Source: Clostridium_S neuense (GTDB lineage Bacteria > Bacillota > Clostridia > Clostridiales > Clostridiaceae). From it: a stretch of 64,000 nucleotides of DNA. The stretch is from NCBI RefSeq assembly GCF_045310695.1, contig NZ_JBJIAA010000001.1, positions 372,001-436,000 on the forward strand, in the 5' to 3' direction. Shown in pieces: positions 53,663 to 59,895 of this stretch (its first letter is position 1; each line of letters starts with the position of its first letter). The notes under the pieces were generated by a model that had not been told where the DNA came from, made no database searches, and saw only the letters and a program-made list of their open reading frames with translations. The translations under genes and the position numbers were made by a program.

Positions 53663-54238
53663 ATGAAAAAAACTTTTTGGGCTATTGTTGTATTTATTCT
53701 TGTGGGAAGTTTTATATTTTCAAATCCCGTAAAAGCATTTTCACCAATTAAGGAGGGTTCAAAAGAGTATAAACTTTTACAATTTAAAAACAATACTAAT
53801 GCAAAAAATTTGTATGATGAAAAGGTTGATGCAGTACAGGTTTTTAACTTTAACGGTCAATCAATTTACATTACAAATAAAGATGTAGACTTAATGGCTA
53901 AAGTTGTATACGCTGAAAGCTGCTCTGAACCTTATGAAGGTAAAGTTGCAGTTGCATCTGTAATTTTAAACAGACTTCAAAATCCGGAGTTTCCAAAATC
54001 GGTTACAGATGTTGTTAAACAAAAGTATGCTTTTTCCTGCGTCAAGGATGGAGACATTCCAGTAACACCAACCAAAGAATGTTACTCCGCAGTATTTGAT
54101 GCTTTATCAGGAAAAGATCCTACTCCAAAAGCAATTTACTTCTATAACCCACAGTTATCAACATCCTCATGGATGAATAATATAAAAAAGTATAATGTAA
54201 AAATTATAGGCAAACATGTATTTTTTGTAGTACCTTAA
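53663..54238 (+). CDS. Cell-wall hydrolase (SleB / hydrolase_2 family), riboswitch controlled
   Basis: Exported protein of 191 residues, signal cut near VKAFSP. The catalytic domain spans ~75-190: DVDLMAKVVYAESCSEPYEG, where the Glu in YAES is the presumed catalytic residue, then VAVASVILNRLQNPEFPKSV, and KAIYFYNPQ. The family cleaves peptidoglycan as lytic transglycosylase or amidase-like enzymes (spore cortex enzyme SleB, and YkvT). No peptidoglycan-binding domain is attached. It is preceded by a cyclic di-AMP riboswitch and converges with trxB; a hairpin separates them. Confidence 0.9.
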   Translation: MKKTFWAIVVFILVGSFIFSNPVKAFSPIKEGSKEYKLLQFKNNTNAKNLYDEKVDAVQVFNFNGQSIYITNKDVDLMAKVVYAESCSEPYEGKVAVASVILNRLQNPEFPKSVTDVVKQKYAFSCVKDGDIPVTPTKECYSAVFDALSGKDPTPKAIYFYNPQLSTSSWMNNIKKYNVKIIGKHVFFVVP

Positions 54239-54244
54239 AATACA

Positions 54245-54289
54245 TTAAAGAGTAGTGTTTAGAAGTTCATTCTTAACTCTACTCTTTAA
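54245..54289. terminator. Bidirectional hairpin between convergent genes, AGAGTAG arms
   Basis: TTAAAGAGTAG (54245-54255) pairs perfectly with CTACTCTTTAA (54279-54289). It ends transcription from the hydrolase gene on one side and trxB on the other. The adjacent AGAGAGTAA carries the trxB stop codon, and the arm sequence is like that of repeat element A. Confidence 0.7.
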
Positions 54290-54291
54290 TT

Positions 54292-55152
54292 TTACTCTCT
54301 ATTCTGGTTTAAATATTCTACTGCATTAAGCGCAGCAACTTGACCTTCACCAGCTGCCTTCATATATTGATAAGGCCTTCCAGTGCAATCTCCTGCCGCA
54401 TAACATCCTTGAATGTTAGTTTCCATTTTTCTGTTAACCTTAATATGCTTATCTTCCATTTCAAGTCCTGGGACAAGTTGTTCCGGAGGAGCACTATCCT
54501 TTAATACAAAAACTCCATCAGTAGCTATCTCTGTAGATCTCAAAATTAGCTTTTCAACTTTATTCTGTCCTATAATTTCAACAGGAGAATCCTTTACAAG
54601 CTCTATATTTGAGTTAAGCTGATATTCATCCTTATACATAGGAACATAATATACTTTAGATGCAATTTCACTTACATAGTTAGCTTCACTTTCAGCTTCC
54701 TTATTATAGCCTATTATTGCAACAATTTTTTCTTTATAAAGTGGTGCATCACACGTAGCACAGTATCCTACACCTCTTCCAAGAAGTATATCCTCTCCCT
54801 TTACTGGTTTTGTATGTTCCATTCCAAGGGCAAGAATTACTGTTTTGGCTTCATAGTTCTCCTTACTTGTCATAATTGAGAAATACTCACCCATAGCGTA
54901 TATGTTATTGACTTTTTCCGCATTTATAGCTATATCCATTTTATCTATATGCTCTTTAAATTTATTTTTAAGTTCAGTACCTGGTAATCCAAAAAAGCCT
55001 AAGTAGTTATTAATTTTAGGTGCTAAAACTAAGCTCTTACTTAAATTATCATTTCCAAAAACTATCGTCTTCTTATTTCTAATTTTTGCATTAATGGCAG
55101 CTTCTAATCCTGCTGGTCCACTGCCAATAATAGCTATATCGTACCTATCCAT
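54292..55152 (-). CDS. trxB: Thioredoxin reductase-like flavoprotein lacking NADPH motifs (ferredoxin-type candidate)
   Basis: Flavoprotein of 286 residues with the low-Mr thioredoxin reductase fold. FAD motif IIGSGPAGLEAAINA at ~8-22, redox centre CATC (131-134), and AAGDCTGRPYQYMKAAGEGQ near the C-terminus. The second Rossmann region reads IIGYNKEAESEANY instead of the NADPH-binding GGGNSA(x)E, and the expected HRRxxxR basic motif is replaced by YVPMYKDEYQ. This points to the ferredoxin-dependent class (FFTR) described in clostridia, not an NADPH enzyme. It follows trxA by 15 bases and is co-transcribed. The stop codon lies in a repeat arm. Confidence 0.88.
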   Translation of the reverse strand: MDRYDIAIIGSGPAGLEAAINAKIRNKKTIVFGNDNLSKSLVLAPKINNYLGFFGLPGTELKNKFKEHIDKMDIAINAEKVNNIYAMGEYFSIMTSKENYEAKTVILALGMEHTKPVKGEDILLGRGVGYCATCDAPLYKEKIVAIIGYNKEAESEANYVSEIASKVYYVPMYKDEYQLNSNIELVKDSPVEIIGQNKVEKLILRSTEIATDGVFVLKDSAPPEQLVPGLEMEDKHIKVNRKMETNIQGCYAAGDCTGRPYQYMKAAGEGQVAALNAVEYLNQNRE

Positions 55153-55167
55153 ATTGCTATACCAAAT

Positions 55168-55485
55168 TTATATGTGTTTTTCTATTTCACTTATTATTGA
55201 TTGCTTTGGTCTAAAACCAACAAGTGTATCTACAGGATTTCCGTTTTTAAAGATCATAACTGTTGGTATACTTGCAATTCCAAATTTACTTGCTGTATTT
55301 GGATTATCATCTACATTTACTTTTACAAACTTAGCTTTTTCGCTTAATTCTTCAGATGTTTCATCTATAACTGGTCCAAGCATTTTGCAAGGTCCACACC
55401 ATGGGGCCCAAAAATCAACTACTACTAATTTTTCTGGTTCAGATACTTCACTTTCAAAATTTAAATCTCCTATTTCTTTTACCAT
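55168..55485 (-). CDS. trxA: Thioredoxin
   Basis: Cytosolic redox protein of 105 residues with the active site WCGPC (Cys30, Cys33), preceded by VVVDFWAP, and with KVNVDDNPNTASKFGIASIP containing the cis-Pro, then TVMIFKNG. Length and motifs are those of standard thioredoxins. The start has AAGGAGGAA upstream. First gene of a trxA-trxB operon; promoter and a CsoR-like palindrome lie directly upstream, so the pair may be induced by copper or sulfane sulfur. Confidence 0.96.
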   Translation of the reverse strand: MVKEIGDLNFESEVSEPEKLVVVDFWAPWCGPCKMLGPVIDETSEELSEKAKFVKVNVDDNPNTASKFGIASIPTVMIFKNGNPVDTLVGFRPKQSIISEIEKHI

Positions 55486-55502
55486 AATTTATTCCTCCTT
55501 AT

Positions 55503-55519
55503 ATACCCCCATAGGGTAT
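55503..55519. promoter_or_regulatory. CsoR/CstR-type operator upstream of trxA
   Basis: ATACCCCCATAGGGTAT is a 17-base near-perfect palindrome of the type bound by CsoR-family repressors (ATACCC..GGGTAT; compare the Bacillus copper box). It lies between the -10 and the ribosome site of trxA, a repressing position. No CsoR-family gene is in the window. Confidence 0.75.
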
Positions 55520-55526
55520 GCTCTTA

Positions 55527-55555
55527 TTTATATATTTTACCACTTAATAGTACAA
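55527..55555 (-). promoter_or_regulatory. Promoter of trxA-trxB
   Basis: On the minus strand, TTGTAC (55550-55555) and TATAAA (55527-55532) are exactly 17 bases apart. The predicted start falls at the edge of the CsoR-type palindrome. Confidence 0.65.
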
Positions 55556-55648
55556 AGTCAATAATTTTTTCCTTAGAGGTTTAACTTATGCTTTTATTAT
55601 ACGGTACAAAGTTAAAGTTATACATGCATCACAAAAAAATTTAATGCA

Positions 55649-55717
55649 CAATTCACAACTAATGAGGATTTTCCTCCATTTCACTACAAAAAATTTTTAA
55701 ATATAATTTTTGCAGTG
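55649..55717. repeat. Intergenic repeat with hairpin, similar to 22066-22115
   Basis: TTCACAACTAATGAGGATTT and onward to CACTACAAAAAATT is about 70 percent alike to the stretch at 22066-22115. Positions 55682-55695 pair with 55705-55717 with one mismatch and one bulge. It lies downstream of the HAD gene and may serve as its terminator. Confidence 0.45.
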
Positions 55718-55796
55718 TTAACGTAGAAAAATACCTCTTAATTATGCTTTGTGCATTTTATTTTTAAATATATCATATTGCTTTTCACCACAGAAG

Positions 55797-56375
55797 TTAA
55801 ATTGCATTTTCAGCCAAAATTAAATTGTTAACTGCATCTTCAATATCAATCCAATCATAAACTCGTATTATATTGTGATGTGATATTTTTCTATTATATG
55901 TTGTATCTATCAAAAACACTTTAAACCCTGCATTTGAAAGTTCCTCTGCATTATAAGGATTATCTTCAATAAAGACATCACATTTGAGTTCCTTAGCCTT
56001 TTTTACCTTATGATGTGTTCCTAATACAAATAATCTATCAAATTTAATATTTTTTCTATTTAAATAGGAAAAAGTGAGCATTTCAAGAGACTTCTCTCTA
56101 GCTGTTACAAAGAATACATTGTTGCTTAAATAAAACTTGTTTATTACATCCCTTGCTTTAAATCTTAATACATCTTTACTGTGATATTTAAATTTGTATT
56201 TTTCATAAAATTCATCATAATCACTTTGTGAAATTCCAATAACTTTTGAATACTCATATTGTGTAAAATCTTCATGCCTAACTATTTTATTAAAATGTTC
56301 AGCAGTTTTATCAAGCCAGTAATATGGATTGGTCAAGGTTCCATCAATATCAATACAAATATTTAAATTTTTCAT
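55797..56375 (-). CDS. HAD-superfamily phosphatase, 5'-nucleotidase type
   Basis: Cytosolic protein of 192 residues with the HAD core: CIDIDGTLTNPYYW (nucleophile Asp and acid Asp), VFFVTAREKSLEML (motif II Thr), KCDVFIEDNPYNAEEL (motif IV Asp). The layout resembles the 5'(3')-deoxyribonucleotidase / YqfW group. Substrate unknown. The start at 56375 has AAGGAGAG upstream; a TTG six bases earlier is too close to the site. It stands alone, in the same direction as its neighbours. Confidence 0.82.
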   Translation of the reverse strand: MKNLNICIDIDGTLTNPYYWLDKTAEHFNKIVRHEDFTQYEYSKVIGISQSDYDEFYEKYKFKYHSKDVLRFKARDVINKFYLSNNVFFVTAREKSLEMLTFSYLNRKNIKFDRLFVLGTHHKVKKAKELKCDVFIEDNPYNAEELSNAGFKVFLIDTTYNRKISHHNIIRVYDWIDIEDAVNNLILAENAI

Positions 56376-56452
56376 ATACAACTCTCCTTGTACAAAATTA
56401 TATTTATATTGATATTATATTATTCTTATATTAAAGCCTCATTAACTTAATG

Positions 56453-57670
56453 TTAATTTGAAATTATGTTTTTTATTATAGAATTATTGTATATGGAATT
56501 TGGATAGCTATTTACAAGATTGCTTGCATAATTCTTAGCCTTTCCCTTATCTATATCTTTATAAATAACAGCAAGCTCATATAAAACAGTTTCTTCATAG
56601 CTCCCCGTTTTATAATTCGAATCATACAGTGTATAATATTTTATTGCGTTTTCTATATCACCTGAATTTTTATATGAAGTAGCCATAAAATATATTATAT
56701 CCTTGTATAAATAATTGCTGCTTCCATAAGCATATGCTTTTAAAAAGTACTTTTCTGCATTTGCATAATCGCTTTTCTTAGCGTAACTACTTGCTGTTCC
56801 ATAAAAATATGCTACTCCATCATTTTTAAGAATTTCTAAAGCTTTGTTAAGTATAACCTTGTCATTTATCCTAACATCTTTATCTTTAAAATTTTCTTCA
56901 TAATAATATATTTTTTCATAGTCCTTATTGTTTATTGCATTCTGAAGTTCTGCCTCATCAAACTTAATTTGAGTTTTTACTTCCTTCTTTACTACCTTTT
57001 TGTTTTCTTTTTTAACAACCACTTTCTTTGGCTTTTTTAAAGAAACCTTAGGGGTATTTCTTAAATGTCTATTGTATATGTATATACTTCCTAAAACAAT
57101 TAAAACTACTAACAAGGCTGCAGCTGCTGGTTTAAATAAAAGCCTAAAATTAAAATTTTTCTTTATAGCTCCAATATCCTCTAAATTTCTTTTGGTCTCA
57201 AGAGCCTTTTCATTTGTCTTATCTAGTTTTAATACCTTTTCCAAATACCTATTAGCTTTATCATAATCTCCCTGCTTCACAGCACATATGGCAATATTGT
57301 TACTTACATTTATAGAATTATAATCACTATTTTCACATCTCTTAAGCAATTCTACAGCTTCATTTATCTTCAATTTTTCTATACATTTTAAAGCTTTTAA
57401 AAAATATTGAAATAGCCTTTCATCGTTATCAATCCCTTGAAGATATTTTTCTGCTGCTTTATCTTTATTAACCTTCCAGTTAAGCTGCCATATTTTTTTA
57501 GCTTCCTTTAAATCTCCTTTAAGATAAAAGATTAGACCTTTAAGATCCATGGCCGCTTTATTCCGTGCATCCTCAGCTATACTTTTTTCACATACTTCAA
57601 CTGCCTTATCAATTTTTCCACTTTCAAAAAGTGATAATGCTTTTTTATAAAGTTTATTAGACTTATTCAT
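56453..57670 (-). CDS. TPR protein with one transmembrane segment
   Basis: Protein of 405 residues. Cytosolic N-terminal TPR units (~1-165: ALSLFESGKIDKAVEVCEKS, GDYDKANRYLEKVLKLD), a single transmembrane helix (~178-198: PAAAALLVVLIVLGSIYIY), a Lys/Val-rich linker (~205-235), and a second outside TPR block (~240-400: DYANAEKYFLKAYAYGSSNY, GDIENAIKYYTLYD). TPR repeats bind proteins; partner unknown. It stands between a HAD phosphatase and ptsI on the same strand with spacers on both sides. Function cannot be stated. Confidence 0.82.
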   Translation of the reverse strand: MNKSNKLYKKALSLFESGKIDKAVEVCEKSIAEDARNKAAMDLKGLIFYLKGDLKEAKKIWQLNWKVNKDKAAEKYLQGIDNDERLFQYFLKALKCIEKLKINEAVELLKRCENSDYNSINVSNNIAICAVKQGDYDKANRYLEKVLKLDKTNEKALETKRNLEDIGAIKKNFNFRLLFKPAAAALLVVLIVLGSIYIYNRHLRNTPKVSLKKPKKVVVKKENKKVVKKEVKTQIKFDEAELQNAINNKDYEKIYYYEENFKDKDVRINDKVILNKALEILKNDGVAYFYGTASSYAKKSDYANAEKYFLKAYAYGSSNYLYKDIIYFMATSYKNSGDIENAIKYYTLYDSNYKTGSYEETVLYELAVIYKDIDKGKAKNYASNLVNSYPNSIYNNSIIKNIISN

Positions 57671-57833
57671 GTAATCACCCTTGTTCTATGTATAAATTTC
57701 ACAAAAGATATTTCCCTATGTATTGTTATCGCCACTTTTTCAGTTTACTTCACAATTATACTTTATATTTTTGAAAGTGTCATCTAAAGGTCTTCTATAT
57801 TTAAAGCTTTTATTGTATTCTAGTAAAAAAATT

Positions 57834-57863
57834 GGAGCAAACAATATGATTATTGCCTACTCC
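57834..57863 (-). terminator. Terminator of ptsI
   Basis: A 12-base stem (57834-57845 with 57852-57863, including three G-U pairs) with a 6-base loop, followed by seven Ts on the minus strand, about 40 bases after the ptsI stop. Confidence 0.8.
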
Positions 57864-57903
57864 ATTTATATATATATATATTTAGTAATATAATGCAATC
57901 ATT

Positions 57904-59532
57904 TTAAGCTTTCATTATTAATTCTTTTGCAGTAAGAATAGATGAAGCACTCATTGAGAACTCATCAAGTCCATATTCAACAAGAGTTGGTATTGCCTTT
58001 TCATCTCCAGCCATTTCTCCGCACATTCCACACCATTTTCCTTCTTTATGTGCTGATTCTATAGTCATCTTTATTAACTTTAGAACTGCAGGATGCATTG
58101 GATTGTATAAATATGATACTTTTTCATTCATTCTGTCTGCTGCAAGTGTATATTGAATCAAATCATTAGTTCCAATACTAAAGAAATCAACATGCTTTGC
58201 AAGTTCTTCTGAATTTACTGCTGCTGCAGGTATTTCAACCATTATTCCTGTTTCAAGGTTTTCATTAAATGATTTTCCTTCTTTAGTAAGCTCATTCATA
58301 CACTCTTTTAAAACTTCTTTTGCTTCAAGGAATTCCTCAAGTGAAGAAATCATTGGGAACATTATCTTTAAGTTTCCATAAACTGATGCTCTTAAAAGTG
58401 CTCTTAATTGAACTTTAAATATATCTTTTCTTCCAAGGCAAAGTCTTATTGCTCTAAAGCCAAGGAATGGATTCATTTCTTCTGGAAGTGGAAGGTATGG
58501 TAATTTCTTATCTCCACCTATATCAAGAGTTCTTATAACAACAGGCCTTTTACCCATTTTTTCTACAACATGCTTATATGCTTCAAATTGTTCGTCTTCT
58601 GTAGGCATTGATTCTCTATCCATATAAAGAAACTCTGTTCTAAATAATCCTACACCGTCTCCACCGTTTGCTAAAACAGCTTCTACATCTTTAGCCTTTC
58701 CTATGTTTCCACAAACCTCTACTCTTTTACCTGCTTTTGTTGTTGTTTCTATACTTATAAGCTTTTTAAGCTCTTCTTGCTTCTTTTCAAATTCTTCTTT
58801 TCTAGCAGTGTATTCACTTAAAGTTTTTTCATCTGGATTTATTATAGCTTCTCCTTCAATTCCATCAACTATAACTGTATCTCCATTTTTAACTGAAGAA
58901 ACTATATCCTTTAAACCAACTATAGCTGGTATTTCTAAAGTTCTAGCCATTATAGCGCTGTGAGAAGTTCTACCGCCTATATTAGTTAAGAATGCAACAA
59001 CCTTATCTTTGTCAAGCTGTGCAGTGTCTGAAGGTGTCAAATCATTTGCAACCACAATAGTTCCCTTTTCTATATCAGAAAGATCTCCAGAACCATTACC
59101 AGTTAAATTGTTAAGTATTCTTCCTCCAACATCCTTTATGTCAGCAACTCTTTCTTTAATATATTCATCTTCTATTCCAGCAAATATAGTCATAAAATTA
59201 TCGATTACATCGCTTAACGCTTTTTCAGCATTTATTTTTTTATCTTCTATCATAGACTTTGCTTGACCTGCAAATTCAGGATCATCTAGAAGCATTATGT
59301 GGCTTTCAAATACTGCCGCTTTATCAGCACCTAAATCCTTTTCTGCTTTTTCTTTTATTTTAATAAGCTGTTTTCTTGAATCTTCTACAGCAGTTTCAAA
59401 TCTTGCTTTTTCTTCCTCTATATTAGATATTGCTTTTTCAACTATTTCAACTTCTTTATCAGCCTTTATAAAAACATGTCCTATAGCATAACCCTTTGAG
59501 GCAGCTATTCCTTTTTTTATATTATTGGGCAT
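57904..59532 (-). CDS. ptsI: PTS enzyme I (phosphoenolpyruvate-protein phosphotransferase)
   Basis: Cytosolic enzyme of 542 residues that takes phosphate from phosphoenolpyruvate and passes it to the His15 of HPr, the first step of PTS sugar uptake. It starts KKGIAASKGYAIGHVF. The active histidine is in GGRTSHSAIMAR (His191), with VANDLTPSDTAQLD before it, and the PEP-binding half has GLFRTEFLYMDRE, GGDKKLPYLPLPEE and KWCGMCGEMAGD (Cys near 504). No ptsH is adjacent. The gene has a sigma-54 promoter and is divergent from a sigma-54 activator with an HPr-like domain. The start has AAGGAGGAA upstream. Confidence 0.97.
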   Translation of the reverse strand: MPNNIKKGIAASKGYAIGHVFIKADKEVEIVEKAISNIEEEKARFETAVEDSRKQLIKIKEKAEKDLGADKAAVFESHIMLLDDPEFAGQAKSMIEDKKINAEKALSDVIDNFMTIFAGIEDEYIKERVADIKDVGGRILNNLTGNGSGDLSDIEKGTIVVANDLTPSDTAQLDKDKVVAFLTNIGGRTSHSAIMARTLEIPAIVGLKDIVSSVKNGDTVIVDGIEGEAIINPDEKTLSEYTARKEEFEKKQEELKKLISIETTTKAGKRVEVCGNIGKAKDVEAVLANGGDGVGLFRTEFLYMDRESMPTEDEQFEAYKHVVEKMGKRPVVIRTLDIGGDKKLPYLPLPEEMNPFLGFRAIRLCLGRKDIFKVQLRALLRASVYGNLKIMFPMISSLEEFLEAKEVLKECMNELTKEGKSFNENLETGIMVEIPAAAVNSEELAKHVDFFSIGTNDLIQYTLAADRMNEKVSYLYNPMHPAVLKLIKMTIESAHKEGKWCGMCGEMAGDEKAIPTLVEYGLDEFSMSASSILTAKELIMKA

Positions 59533-59575
59533 TATAAAATTCCTCCTTAGATAGATAGTGTTTCACCTCTTTATA

Positions 59576-59596
59576 TAAGCAAAAACTATGCCAAAC
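59576..59596 (-). promoter_or_regulatory. Sigma-54 (-24/-12) promoter of ptsI
   Basis: On the minus strand: TTTGGCATAGTTTTTGCT. The GG (59591-59592) and GC (59579-59580) are exactly 10 bases apart, as in the TGGCAC-N5-TTGC consensus. It lies about 45 bases upstream of the ptsI start. No vegetative promoter of comparable quality was seen there. Confidence 0.82.
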
Positions 59597-59725
59597 TTAT
59601 TTTAAATTACTTTTGTTAATTTGTTTTTTACACATTAAACCTACATTTAACATGAATAAAAAAATATTCACTTTATTTTATTATTATTATATACAATTTG
59701 AATTTAAATATTATAAAATAAATAC

Positions 59726-59742
59726 TTGATAATTTTTATCAA
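59726..59742. promoter_or_regulatory. Palindrome 1 of the activator binding site set
   Basis: TTGATAATTTTTATCAA is a 17-base palindrome sharing the TGATAA/TTATCA half-sites with two more copies. It lies about 135 bases upstream of the -24 element, a normal place for an enhancer of a sigma-54 promoter. Confidence 0.72.
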
Positions 59743-59824
59743 TGTTTAAGCTTAAAATATACTTCATTTATATTTTTTCCAAAATATTTGTGGATATGTG
59801 CTATTTATAGTAGTAAAATATAAT

Positions 59825-59839
59825 TGATAAAAATTATCA
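59825..59839. promoter_or_regulatory. Palindrome 2 of the activator binding site set
   Basis: TGATAAAAATTATCA, same half-sites as copies 1 and 3, in the promoter region of the activator gene itself, so autoregulation is possible. Confidence 0.72.
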
Positions 59840-59856
59840 TGTTTTTTAAAGCAAGC

Positions 59857-59871
59857 TGATAATTTTTATCA
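59857..59871. promoter_or_regulatory. Palindrome 3 of the activator binding site set
   Basis: TGATAATTTTTATCA, 32 bases (three DNA turns) from copy 2, just upstream of the activator's ribosome site. The spacing puts copies 2 and 3 on the same DNA face. Confidence 0.72.
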
Positions 59872-59895
59872 CAAAATGTAAAGGGTGATTAAATC

